Below, one piece after another: positions 50,716 to 63,033 of a stretch of DNA of 64,000 nucleotides; position 1 is the stretch's first letter; every line of letters starts with the position of its first letter. The stretch comes from Melanocharis versteri. Its lineage: Eukaryota; Chordata; Aves; Passeriformes; Melanocharitidae. Both the position numbers and the translations under genes were made by a program. The stretch lies in assembly GCA_013397845.1 (NCBI GenBank), contig VZTG01001075.1, forward strand, positions 289,898 through 353,897. Reading direction: 5' to 3'. Under the pieces are notes generated by a model. It did no database searches and was not told where the DNA came from. It saw nothing but the letters and a program-made list of their open reading frames with translations.

Positions 50716-52160
50716 CTAAGTGCACAAAGAGAAAAATCAAATAAGAAAACTACTATTAAAATATAAACTACTATTAAAAATATAAAAATGTTCATTGCTT
50801 ATTAATATTGAAAGTGCCTTTGAAGAAGGAATGAAGGAATATTTTAAAAATACAAAAGGTCTGATACAACTTAAGGCCAAAAGATCTTATCACTGCTACT
50901 GCTAACAAAGCTCTGACATCATTTTAATACACACTTTTCACTAGAAAGTTTTTGGAGCTGGGCAGTTTTCTTGCAGTCAAGCCATTTCTACCCCTTACTG
51001 CAATTGCATGGAAAGCTCCATATCGTACAAACGAAGCATGCGAGTCCTTAAAAAATAGGTGGAACCCTCACTAAAGCTGCCAGTTTTGTCAACTCAAACC
51101 TGTGACAAAAGATTGATTTAAAAGCTTGTGGTTCCTAAAGCAGGGCAGCTGAACTCATCCCTCTTATAGAAAATGATTTCTGCAAAGAAGTCCCAAGAAG
51201 CAGCTTGAGAGGAAAATTGCAGAAGTTTCAGTGTATACAGGGACTTATGACTCACTGCCGCAGGGCCGTTTGGAGTTAAAAAAGAATCCCAGACTGTCTA
51301 ACCAAACTTTTGCATGTCTTACTCTGTGCAAATGCTTTGTGCCACCTTCTCTTTAGCAGGCAAGTCATCATTTCTGGCCATCACTGTGGTAAGAGGTTCC
51401 TCAGCCTGTGAGCACATACAGACATCCCAGTAATGCCACATTTAGATAGGCATTATCACAGATGCTGTTGTAGAGCATTTGGTTCTGATTATCTCATGGC
51501 CACTCCTGATAATTTTTATTCTAGATAGATTGCAGACAGAATGTCTGATTGCTTTGAACATCTTGCACTGTAGTAGGCCCATATGTTTATCATCACAATC
51601 TACAGAATGCCCTTTGATTTTGAAGAGAGAACCATATCTGAGTCAAGTTTAGCTGCTTTAGAGAGACTTCCTTTGGGACAAGAGTGGGTGTGAAAGCACT
51701 GGCCCACTGTAGGACATCCACCAAATGTGAAAATTCATGAAAGTGGGAGAAATACTCTTTATTGTAAAATAGGATATGCTTTAGAGACAAGAGGCCACGT
51801 GTTTGGAGGGCAAAACCAATTTTTCAGTCATGTTCTCATCTGTAACTCAGTGACCACTTTGTATAAATATATTATCTGACAAGATAGTAGAAATACTTCT
51901 GTGAAGACTGAAAAACTGACGAGTGTGCAGCTTGTACCTCTGAAAGTGCACGAGGAAACTCCAAATGGGAAAACAAAGAAAACCTGTGAGTCAGTCCATC
52001 TGGGTGAGAGGAGAAAAAAAAAACATGTTACACTCTCGGTAGTTTTCATTAGTCCCCGAAATTCAGGCTAACTAGCCCCAGAATAGCCTCTGTATTGTAC
52101 GCTTAATATGAGCACAGGACAATTTTCATACAGAGATATGCATGCATACTTAAACACATT

Positions 52161-52290
52161 AAACAAACAAACAAACAAACAAAAATCCTCAAACTACCCC
52201 TCACCAAAAAAAAACCCAACAAAAAAACCAACCAAACAAAAAAAATCCCAACCCAACATAAAAAGCCCCACCAAACTAAAAAAGAAACAT
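52161..52290. repeat. (AAAC)5 microsatellite and A/C-rich low-complexity tract
   Basis: Five AAAC units (52161-52180) open a 130-base stretch made almost only of A and C on the plus strand (AAAAAAAAACCCAAC, CCAACCAAACAAAA, CCCAACCCAAC). Chance frames through it are Lys/Pro/Asn-rich and not genuine. Similar short tracts occur at 56122-56167 and around the LTR. Confidence 0.85.
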
Positions 52291-55200
52291 TTTGCCAAAG
52301 CTAGAGAGACCAAGACCAAAACTGTAGCAAAAAATTCAGGTACCTGCTCCAGCTCTACTAGCTCATAAAACAGACCAGACATTGTTCTTTGGGTTCTGAG
52401 GCCAAACTGTGTGTCCCAGCTTGCATTGCAGAACTACATTTTCTTCTTCACCCAAAAGTGATGACGTAACATTGCTTTCGAGGAAATGACTCCTGCTGCA
52501 TGCTGTCCTCCAAGCCAAATCCATGTACCATCTGAGAGGTTGCCAGGAGTTTCATGCCAAAATTGCCAAGTAATCTGCCTATACATCAATTGTAAGAGCT
52601 CTGCATAGACTGCCAGAGCATTGGCCTCTGAACCTTACCAGTGTAGATCCAGCTGATTAACCTTTCTCCAGGGTTTTGGTACCTTCCTATCCAGCAGTCT
52701 GGCCACAATGACCCTTCCACTGCAGAAGCAGGTGCCAATGAGGCATCTAGCAAACTTCCTGGCATCCAGGAGCTATGTGGTGGGAGTCCCAGGCAGCTGC
52801 CAGGACCCTGACTGCTAGAAGATCACTTGTATGCAGGCAGCCTAATTTCTCTCCACCACAGTGGCACACACTAAAGTACAAGCCATCCTCTCAAGCACTT
52901 CACTGTGCAGATTTATGTTCTAGGGACTTCAGCACCTGGCTTGCAGAACATCTCCACAGGGATGTCTGACTGGACCTGTATCAATCAGCATTCAGTTCCC
53001 TGAGTCCCTCCTTTGGGAGGTGAGTGCCAGATGTTAGGGACTCTCTTATCTCCTCTTTGATACAATCCTGCCTAACAATTTTCCTCTCACAAGTGCTGAT
53101 AACCGAACAGAAAAAAAAACCAATCCAGAAGAAAAACTAGGACAACTTTTCTATGCAGGGATGTGCTAGAACCTGATCTGAATGGGGAGGAGGAAAGAGG
53201 GGATGGTTGTGCAGCTGCAGCATGATTTCATACTGTGAACACATCACTCCAGTGCCTTCAAATCCTTCTGTAAGACTACATTTGCCACATGTGTAAAAGC
53301 GACAGTCAAAAAGGCTTTGCTACCATAGACCTTTTTAGGTATCTACCCTTTCACCAACTTAAAGGGGTGCAGTGTGAGTTCTGACTGGTATTTATGGGAG
53401 TACTTGTTCTCTGAAACTATATTTTGATTAATTTCAGGGGGTTTCATCCACATCCTTTGATTTTGGCCAAGGAAAAATATGGAGCTATGTGCATCTGTGC
53501 ATTGTATGTACACATACATGAACAAAGATTCGGAAGAAAATGAGGGAAAAATACCACTTCTGACTAGGCATAACAATTCTGAAAAGAAAATTTATATACA
53601 TTTTATGGTTTTGTTTTATAATAAGAGGTGACATGCTGCTCAAGTGCTGACTTGTAGCAGAATAGATTAAAAATTCTTGGACCATCAGTAGCAAGAAATC
53701 ACAGGGCTGTACTTACAGAGGTCATTAACTGTCCAGACATCTGTTGGGTAACAAATTCTGCCAAACATAGATCATGAAGCGGTTCTTGAATTATGCAGAG
53801 CATAATTTCACAATCCAGAAAACAGAGAATTCAAGCAGAGAAAGAGCTGTGTAAGACCTTCTTATTGCCAGTTGGGAAGGAATTCACTACAATGTCAGAA
53901 TTACAGGAAAGTTTGATGCTAGTGGCAGTGGTCTGCTGCATTGCTACCAGTGCAATAAGGAACAGATTTAGATGATGGTCACAATTACAGTTATATACTC
54001 CACAAAGTAATTGACATTATAGCAAAATTGGCTGTATTAATTAGATGGACACTGTGACAAAAGTAAAAACTCCAAATGTCTCAGTGAAAACTACTGTAAA
54101 GCATATTAACACAAAAGTAATAGATTCCAGTACAATAAAAGGGAAATAGGAAACAATGAGCAGATGCAAAAATGGAAAAAATGGTGCTAAGGTAGAAACA
54201 GTCTGGAGCATTCCAAACAACGTATAAATTAAAGCATAACAGACTCTTAATTCCCCCTGAAAAAGGAATACTGTCCCATTTTCCATAAATTAACTGTAGT
54301 AGCCAGTTGGTAAAGGATCACAAATGAGTCCAGTTATGCCACACTGGGCTATAATTGGGTTAAAGGGCTGTCATTTACCTCTGAAATGAGAACTCAAATG
54401 ATATCTGTCAACCTTTGGAATCAGGAGTTACTCTGGCATTGGGAGTTACTTATTAGCTGCTGCAGAAGTCCAGCACACAGCACAACCAATCATCAAAAAC
54501 ACAAAGAGTGAAAACACGTGCAGATTTGTGCAAATTAGTAGCTTCGGCTTTTTTTCCCTCAGCCAGCTGAGGAGAGCCGTATCTAAGTAGATAAGCCATA
54601 TCTGAGTAGAAATGTCAAGAAAAACATATTGTAACTTTTTCTGAAAGAGAATATAAAAAAACCTGAAATGGAAGACACGAAGAAAAATAAGAATTGATCA
54701 AGGAAAATAAAATTTAAAAAAACAACCTGCAATATCCTGAAAGGTAATGGAATGGATATAATAGTTAAAAGCCTGGTTTTTGTTGCCTTTGCATTGTTAA
54801 GTTTCATCATCCTTTGAGACCCCAGTTATATAAATCACTTCTAGCTTTATTCACAACTCACACAAACCAGCAAACAGAAATGCATATATCAGTGTCAAGT
54901 TCCTAGGAAAACAGGCTTACAGAAAATAGAAGTACCTTAAAAGAGGAAAAGACCAGGAGAAACTCAGAGAAAATGTTACACTTATCACGTGACTGGTGCA
55001 CACACAGAGTCTGCCAAACCTGGCGAAGCATACATTTACTGTCAACGTGAATTATGGGATGGGCTTTCTTGGACTTTTTATTTTGGCCCCATGTTTGGAA
55101 AATAACCATAAATGGTATGTTGCCTTAAAAATGGCTTACCAACAGGAAAATATTAGAACTGATCCTGAAACGTTCAAGGCTTTCCGATTGCAACATCATG

Positions 55201-56933
55201 AAATTGAAAGCCATCTCCAACAACAAAAGAACTGACAAAAATAGCACTGCTTGGTGAAGACTGTTGTTATGAAAGAAGGTTACCCTTGTAATCTAGGGTT
55301 TGCTATAAGCTGGTCTCAAGTCAATTCCAAAATTTTCCTAATGAGAAATGCTTTTGTAGTCTCTCACTCAGTAAGAATTATCCTTTCGCAATTTTCAAAC
55401 CCGTGTTTTATGTGTCCTTCCTTCTCATTTGAAATATTTATAAAACAAGACACTATTTTTCTGCAAATTGGTGCAGGCCAGATTTGTCCACTGTGGCACC
55501 CACTCAAGTTTTCTATGACAAATAGGCCTTATATCAGGGCTTCAATGGGTGCATAAAAGTAGAAAAGAAAAAAAATCCTCTCACTTTATTTTAATTGCAC
55601 CTTTTGAATAACATGCTCAGCAAACAGTCCCAAACACCTTCACATAGGTCCTTGAAGGCATGGAATACCGATGACAGATTTCTTCTCTGGATGAGAGGCT
55701 TTATCGGGTTAATAGTATGCTGGAAGATCTTTGTCTGTGCTTTATAGATGGCTTTTGTAGAGATTTCCGATTAGCTACTCGTTGGGATTTGATTAAGTTT
55801 TCATTAACTGCTAAGTGGAAAAAGATCAGCTGGTCCATGTTCCATTCAACATCAGTCATCAGCCAGCCGCTTTGCAGGGAGCAACTGAGTGAATCTTTAT
55901 TTTAGAGTGTATTTTGATTTTAGGCAAAAGATGGCAATGCATAATAATCACATTCAGAGTAAAAGCTGGACAAAAAACCTCTACAGTGTGGCAATATTTT
56001 AAAGAAAGAACTCCCAGCTCTCAAATACCACATGCAGGTGTGATACCTCAGTGGGAAACAGCTTATGGATGAATGAATAATTCTGTTTACCAAGACTATA
56101 CACATTACATTTGCCATTTAAAAAACCCCAAACCAAACAAACCACAAACAAAAAAAAACCCCACCCCATTGCTTTGCCTCCCCGGGAAGTGCTTGTAGGC
56201 TACCTTTTAGCTGTAAGTGCTTTATAATCCAAGCTGACTGTAGCTGAAATTGGTGTCCCTTAGCTGCTTGATTAGTTAGATAAATTCTGCACGCTTGTGT
56301 CTGGGATCCATGGTAATGGAGTTACGTTGCTATGCTATGAAATGTGCGGGAGGGTCCAGCACTTCAGGAAGGATATGATTTCCAGGGCTAATGAAACTTG
56401 GTAGTGAAGGCAAGAAGGAATGCTTGGAGGAAAGAACAAAAGCAGTCACTGGAACAGTGACAGGGGGTTGCTCAGGTCAGTGCGTACAGGCAAAGCATCG
56501 ATGCCCCAGGAAGGCTTCCCTGGGAGGGCTGTAACAACCACCCCAAAGATCATTTAGAAGTGGTTGTGGAGGAAAAGTATCATAGTTCTGTTCCTGTCAT
56601 CCTGAGGAAAGCCTGCATGACAACATTTTTACAGGTATTTGTGTGGCGGATGCATTAACCCCCAAAACCAGGGCAGATTGCGACAAATGATCTTTCTCAA
56701 ACTTTCAATAGAGCTATTATCTCTGGCCATTCTGGCAAGAGATTTCTTTTCCCTGGCATAACAGGCAAAAGTCTCCTCAAACCTGTTGGTCTAGTGAATG
56801 CAGAAGACTCTTGTATTCATGACCTGGGGGACAGGTGAGAAGCTGAGAAGTTTGTACTGTTATTTTCCTAGGCATTCTGGTGGTATCAGTAATTAGACAG
56901 GCTGCTGCCACCAGCATCTCAAGGATGGAAAAT

Positions 56934-57105
56934 GAGAGGGAAGGGAAGGGAAGGGAAGGGAAGGGAAGGGAATGAAGAAGGAAAGAATGAAGAAGGAAAG
57001 AAGGAAGAAGGAAAGAAGGAAGGGAGGAAGGGAGGAAGGGAGGAAGAAGGAAGGAAGGAAGGAAGGAAGGAAGGAAGGAAGGAAGGAAGGAAGGAAGGAA
57101 GGAAG
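56934..57105 (+). repeat. Polypurine microsatellite: (GGGAA)n then (GGAA)14, G-quadruplex motif
   Basis: Seven GGG runs spaced by AA (56938-56970) form a canonical G-quadruplex motif. They are followed by mixed GGAAA/GAAGAA units and then fourteen perfect GGAA units (57049-57104). The purine bias is broken only by two T residues in the early part. Frames on the minus strand here give LPSF-repeat peptides and are artefacts. GGAA is the core recognised by ETS-family factors, and long GGAA arrays can act as enhancers in mammalian cells; whether that holds here is unknown. Confidence 0.95.
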
Positions 57106-60100
57106 TGTTTTCTGTTCCCTTTGGATCTTGATGCACCAGCTTAGATACTCAGGACACAAAATAAATTTAAAGGCCCAGAGCTGAGACAGGTTTTTGGTCT
57201 TGACCAGAACCCTAACTTAAGTGAACGGAGCAATGTAACACATCAGGAAGGATAAATGAGAGCTGCAAATCTATTTGAATTCTCATGTGTACTACCTTAT
57301 TGCAACTGTAATCTTGAAAAGTTTACGTAGGTTTTTCCATGTTATATTTCATATTCCCCCATGGTACCAAATAGGAAAATTCTTGCTCTGTTAGACACTG
57401 TTAAATACACATGAAGACAGTGCATAGTCTAGAAGACCTTTCAATCTATGACCAGTAATAATAAAGGAAAAGCATGTATCAAACACAGTTTACTTAATGA
57501 CAAAAGCCTCCTTATCTTCTGTTCAGGTGCCTTGCAACCTCTCCATCATTAACTGACTGAATTCTGCTGTCACGGCCAGATGACCTCAGAGATCAGGTTT
57601 TTTCTCTGAAAATAATCTTACTGTGCACTTCCATCATTACTTTATTTGGAAGTGCCTAAGTACTTCACAAATAGTCATGAACTCGCTCTCCCAGTACCCA
57701 CAATCAGTCTGCACAGTTAGAAAACAAGCTCTATCAAACTCCTATTGTATCCATTTCCTTGCATTTCCACATTAACTGTTCTTCCCCTGGATGGTACACT
57801 GCTGTTCCAACTCCCAAGCCAGGAAACGGCAAGGGATTTGGATGACTGGAGGGGTGGTGGGGAATACAAAAATCTCTAGGAAGCTTCAAAGGCTATCCTC
57901 TGGGTTTCCCAATGGATGGACAATAAAAAAGAGGCTGTCTTTGAAGATGGGCCAAGAGGAGCCAGAATGCCACTTCTTTTAGAGGTCATTGTTCTGCAGA
58001 AGGATGTAGTTTCACTGTGTTCTGGTGCTAGGGAACCCAAAGTACAGGCTTCTAAAAGGTGCTAGTTTCAAAGGAAGGCAGCTGCCTCTGCACATCTTGG
58101 AAAAATAGGCATCCTCATTCAAGTCCTGGAATATACATTGAAGAAGTTTTCTGTTTACCTAGGCTACCTGAATTACAAGATTAAATCAATTTATCTTTGG
58201 TAGAATTTCAGGAAGAGGAAAAAAAATCAGGGTCAAACCCCGTTGCATTGAAACTAGTAAAAAACCCCAACAGGACAAGAACAAAACACCCCAACAATAT
58301 ATGCTGACATGTATGCAAGACAAGTAAACAATAGCATTTTATTTGTAGCAAAAAGCAAGTGAGTTGAATGCACAGAACATGGCTAAAGGAAGACTAAAAA
58401 AAAGAGGACACAAGTATTAAAAGATAAATTGAAACTCAGAATGCTGTATAAAGAGATACATTTTAATGATATGCAGTAGAATAAAATTAGGAAATGGAAA
58501 ACATAACTGTTAAATAGGCAGGGAAAGCCTTAATAATGACACTCTAAAAGGCTACAGAATTGTATTCTAAAGGAATCTCTAAAAAATTTCCCTGTGTCAT
58601 TAGGATCTGGACTGGCTAAGATCTGGAAATTTTCTGTGTGAAAGCAATTCCATATTGAGGAGAAAGACAATTTAAAGAGTTGTACTGTCAGTTTTAGTTC
58701 TCAGACCTGCTTGAAGGTCATTAACACAGCACCTTCCATTCAAGCCTGAAGTTTAGGACAAAATAAGGCCAACACCATGTGATAATACAACAAAAATCTC
58801 ACAAACATCAACTTGAAGAAGGAGCTATTTAAAGATAAACACAGTAACAGCAAATGATAGAAAAAGGCTCTTTAGCTTTTTTCATATGATAGGGGTTTTT
58901 AGATATATTTTTACACTTATATTTGATTTTTGGTTCATTGACTTAGCATTCATATGTAAAGTAAATCTGCATTTTCAATACTACTTTATTTGTCCCCAAA
59001 TGGAAAACACCTATTCTCTGAAGGTGAGAAAACAAATATTCTTAGGCATACATATACATTCATGCTTCCTCATGGATGTACAAGAAATACAAACCCGTAT
59101 GGAAGCAGGTGGAATCTTTTGCATCATCAGGACAGTAAGAGTATTCCTTCAGCCAGAAGCTTGCTGAAATCATTCGTTTTGACTCAGGAGAAAAGGTAGA
59201 ACAGGCTCATTTGGTCTGTGCATGGGGCGTCACTTTGCCCACCACATAAAAAAAATAAAAGAAAGATACATCTGTTTTCAGTGGCAGCCTCACTCTCTCT
59301 CCTGCTCAGCTGTGTCAGCTCTGCCAGTAATAAGCATAAGCACTAATATTACTGGGGTTTGTTCCTTTGCAGCCAATCTCCCACACAGATTTATAAATGC
59401 GACTCTGATGGCAGTACCAGCCATTATGACTCTCACATCAAGAGGCTGATGCACACTTAAGGCTTGGGTTGATTACCTGTCTTTGAAAGCATCTTTCTCA
59501 ATATTAATCAAATTGGCCTGCTCCCAGCAGCAAAGTAACAATGCCTGCCACAGACAACACACACCCAGCCGTGATTCTACCCTATAGTGGATCTAATACA
59601 GATCTAATATAAGATGCACAGGAGCGGGATGGACTGAATGCTCCAAATGGCCTCAAAGATCACAGCAAAAAGCAAGTCCATACAAAGAAGTACAGTAAAT
59701 TAGTTTCCTTGTATAAATCCCATTGGAACTGTGTCTAAGTTTTGTCTGTGGGATACTTCCATCAGTGATAATTACCAGGGCTGAGGGAACTAGGGTTAGA
59801 GTGGGGACAGCTGCTTCGGTCTCACCTTCCTCTTGCATTGGCAAGAAAGTTACGGCATGTCTACAGCTTGCAATTTTCAAAGTTGATTCAGAATTCATGC
59901 TGGTTTATAACTGATTCTACCACCATGAATTAATATGGCTTTTCCCCTGATCTCTCTCCATTTACTGGCAACAAAACATAACAATTCCAAATGACCTTCC
60001 AGGATTTATGCAAAGTCTTCATGGCCCAGGCTGCCTTTCACCATGACATTTTCTTGATATGGCAAGGACTCTAAAATGCCTCTTTTCCAGCACTTTGGAG

Positions 60101-61769
60101 AAGGAACCACTCCAGAAGTTTCCCATTTTTCAGATGTTCCCCAAGAAGATGCATGATGTTTTACACATAAAAGTGATGATGGTTTTATTAGGATGGTCAA
60201 TGAAATATCAGCAACATACAAATACAGAGGATATGATGTGTCTGAACAACATGCTTATCTCAGAAATTTAAAAGGAAGCCAATTAAAGGCCATCATCATA
60301 CACTCAGTCAACATTACTCCCAAATGAAATTACTAATCCCAAGACATGATTTGCTAAGGCAGCACTGCAGCCCACAACCTGAATCCCACCACCTTAGGGA
60401 GACAATCACCACTCTTCCAGCAGCCGGTCTTGCTGACCTTAAGAGCTGCAGAAGATACCTGTAACTTTCTGTGGGGACCTGCGGGGAAGGAAGGTGTCCC
60501 AAAATACCTCTGTGGAGAGAAAATGACTGTCAGCCAAGCCTCTCTGATAGTCCAAATGTTTTACTGTGTAAGAGGGATTGGCATGCAGCTGGATTCTGGG
60601 GCAACCCAGCAATGTGGCCTCTGTGGCAACCTGCTGGTTTTCTCCCTCTGACAGGAGGGATTCAGATTAAACAGCAGAACCTGTATCAGAACAGCCTTGC
60701 TGCAGGTCACGAGACCCAGCACCACTGCTAGAGCTCTAATACTGAACTGCTGGAAAGATACAAGCAGCTGAAGAGCTACCGGGTGCCATATGAGCTCGGC
60801 CACTCTCACCACCAGCAGCACGATCCACAGTGAGAAATAATCATAGTAAAAGTTACTTCCAAAGTTGCTGTATTTGGTCTGCACCGACTCCAAAGATTCC
60901 TTCCCAGCTCTCACAGCGTCCTTAAGATTGGAGATACTTTAATGGCCTTGAATGGTAAACTGGGCTGAAAGGAAGTGTCCTTGATTTCACCCCAAAGCCT
61001 GAGAAAGGATGGCACAGGTCACAGGTGCAGCACCAACAGGAAAGTCAAAGTAAGCTGCTGGAGGCATAAGAATGCATACCAATTTGCAATGGAAATGTGA
61101 TTCTATCCCCCTCTCTTCCTAGAAATGCTAATCTACCATTAGTCTTAAAAAAAAAAAGAAAGATAATAAAAAAGCCCAAACAAGCTCTTGCCTAACAAGA
61201 CAGAAATCTTGCCTGGAAGACCAAGATGAATCAAGCCAGAACACTGCCAATTTTCTCTTGGGAGAAAAAAAGAGCACAGTGGCTTCAAACCTTCTAGAGC
61301 AGCAGCTGTGGGAGCACATCAGCTGGATCAGGGGAAAAAAAAAAATCAGTCAGATAGGAAGCAGAGCATTCTCCTGAACAGAGAAATGGCTCTGGAGTTT
61401 CTGCTCCAAGGCTCTGAGCAGAAACAGCAGACTCAATTGCTAGGGAAAAAAACCCAAAGCCTAACAAATCGCCAAAAAACTGAGAACAGAGATCTTCGTC
61501 ATTAATTGGTTGGGAACACTCCATAATTACAAGATTTATAAGAAGTAAATTTGGAGTGCCATAGCGTGGATGAAAGAAACCTCAGTGTTAATCACTACCC
61601 GTATGGAAGGAAAAAGGTCACAGCTAACGCTAGCCAATTTTGTTTTTTTCCTAAGGATCGAGTGAAAGGCCAGACCATGTCTCTGGGAATTCATCATCAA
61701 AACGGTACCGGACCGTCCTCTCCATCCTAAACGCAATGGATAAGACAGGCGACCCCTGTGCTGCCTGCC

Positions 61770-62068
61770 AGGAGCCGAAGTTCCCTTGAGGAGCGATGTC
61801 CCCGCTCCCTCGGCACCGGGGCCGGCGGGGCTCCCTGGACGCCCGCCGGGCCTGAGGGACTGCGCTGGCATCTGGCCGCAGCACAGCCACCCAGAGCCCC
61901 TGAAGCACCCCCTTCGTCCCGGCGAGGGGACGGGACCCGCTGCGGGGACAGGTGGGGATCTTCCCGCAGCCTCAAGGAGAGCGGCGGCGCCCAAAGACGG
62001 GGCGGGGGGTAGCGCCCGCCCTCTTCCCTCCCTCTCTCCTTCCTTCCTTCCCACCCCCGTGACTCACC
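61770..62068 (+). promoter_or_regulatory. INTS6: INTS6 CpG-island promoter, upstream part
   Basis: From about 61770 the sequence becomes GC- and CpG-rich (CCGGGGCCGGCGGGGC, GACGCCCGCCGGGCC, GCGGCGGCGCCC, GGGGCGGGGGGTAGCG), lacks a TATA box and runs into the assembly gap. GC-box motifs (GGGGCGGGG, 61998-62006) fit a housekeeping promoter. Its position directly before INTS6 exons makes it the promoter by inference. The transcription start and first exon are probably within the gap. Confidence 0.7.
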
Positions 62069-62993
62069 NNNNNNNNNNNNNNNNNNNNNNNNNNNNNNNN
62101 NNNNNNNNNNNNNNNNNNNNNNNNNNNNNNNNNNNNNNNNNNNNNNNNNNNNNNNNNNNNNNNNNNNNNNNNNNNNNNNNNNNNNNNNNNNNNNNNNNNN
62201 NNNNNNNNNNNNNNNNNNNNNNNNNNNNNNNNNNNNNNNNNNNNNNNNNNNNNNNNNNNNNNNNNNNNNNNNNNNNNNNNNNNNNNNNNNNNNNNNNNNN
62301 NNNNNNNNNNNNNNNNNNNNNNNNNNNNNNNNNNNNNNNNNNNNNNNNNNNNNNNNNNNNNNNNNNNNNNNNNNNNNNNNNNNNNNNNNNNNNNNNNNNN
62401 NNNNNNNNNNNNNNNNNNNNNNNNNNNNNNNNNNNNNNNNNNNNNNNNNNNNNNNNNNNNNNNNNNNNNNNNNNNNNNNNNNNNNNNNNNNNNNNNNNNN
62501 NNNNNNNNNNNNNNNNNNNNNNNNNNNNNNNNNNNNNNNNNNNNNNNNNNNNNNNNNNNNNNNNNNNNNNNNNNNNNNNNNNNNNNNNNNNNNNNNNNNN
62601 NNNNNNNNNNNNNNNNNNNNNNNNNNNNNNNNNNNNNNNNNNNNNNNNNNNNNNNNNNNNNNNNNNNNNNNNNNNNNNNNNNNNNNNNNNNNNNNNNNNN
62701 NNNNNNNNNNNNNNNNNNNNNNNNNNNNNNNNNNNNNNNNNNNNNNNNNNNNNNNNNNNNNNNNNNNNNNNNNNNNNNNNNNNNNNNNNNNNNNNNNNNN
62801 NNNNNNNNNNNNNNNNNNNNNNNNNNNNNNNNNNNNNNNNNNNNNNNNNNNNNNNNNNNNNNNNNNNNNNNNNNNNNNNNNNNNNNNNNNNNNNNNNNNN
62901 NNNNNNNNNNNNNNNNNNNNNNNNNNNNNNNNNNNNNNNNNNNNNNNNNNNNNNNNNNNNNNNNNNNNNNNNNNNNNNNNNNNNNNNNNNNNN
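62069..62993. other. INTS6: Assembly gap (925 N) over the INTS6 5' end
   Basis: A run of N removes the INTS6 start codon and the first roughly 50 codons, which would include the DxSxS metal-binding motif of the von Willebrand A domain. GC-rich CpG-island sequence on both sides explains why it was hard to sequence. The true gap length is unknown, as N runs are often only estimates. Any open frame drawn through it is meaningless. Confidence 0.99.
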
Positions 62994-63033
62994 CATGCTG
63001 GTCACTTTCGAGGAGCCTCCCTACGCTATCAAG
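62994..63033 (+). CDS. INTS6: INTS6 coding exon, 3' end (vWA domain; start lost in gap)
   Basis: The first base after the gap completes a codon, probably Tyr50, and is followed by MLVTFEEPPYAIK and a donor GTAACC at 63034. This is the vWA-domain segment at residues 51-63 of Integrator subunit 6. INTS6 has FEEPPYAIK here, whereas the paralogue INTS6L has, from memory, YDEPPYCIK, so INTS6 is preferred. INTS6 (about 890 residues, also called DICE1) is a nuclear Integrator component that helps recruit PP2A to dephosphorylate RNA polymerase II and terminate transcription, and the complex processes snRNA 3' ends. The exon ends in phase 0. Confidence 0.95.

Larger units (their letters stand above)
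44531..62068. other. Intergenic region between divergent WDFY2 and INTS6
   Basis: About 17.5 kb separates the two CpG-island promoters. It contains one unidentified open frame with poly(A) (44954-45215), one CR1 insertion (about 49942-50715), A/C-rich low-complexity tracts (52161-52290, 56122-56167, 58259-58299) and a polypurine microsatellite (56934-57105). The longest other frame, 47381-47875 on the plus strand, shows no family resemblance. I find no further exon, tRNA or other RNA gene that I could support. Confidence 0.75.

Noticed and set aside
52108..52382. Lysine/proline-rich and phenylalanine-rich frames
   Set aside because: They are products of the A/C-rich low-complexity tract.
55640..55905. 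Moderately complex intergenic segment that looked like a conserved non-coding element
   Set aside because: Conservation cannot be judged from one sequence, and no specific motif supports it.
56305..56345. Possible RFX X-box (GTTGCTATG next to CATGGTAATGGAGTTAC)
   Set aside because: Only one half-site fits the consensus; the second half does not pair in the right spacing.
56777..57159. Minus-strand frames of LPSF repeats and plus-strand Lys/Glu/Gly repeats
   Set aside because: They are direct translations of the GGGAA/GGAA microsatellite.
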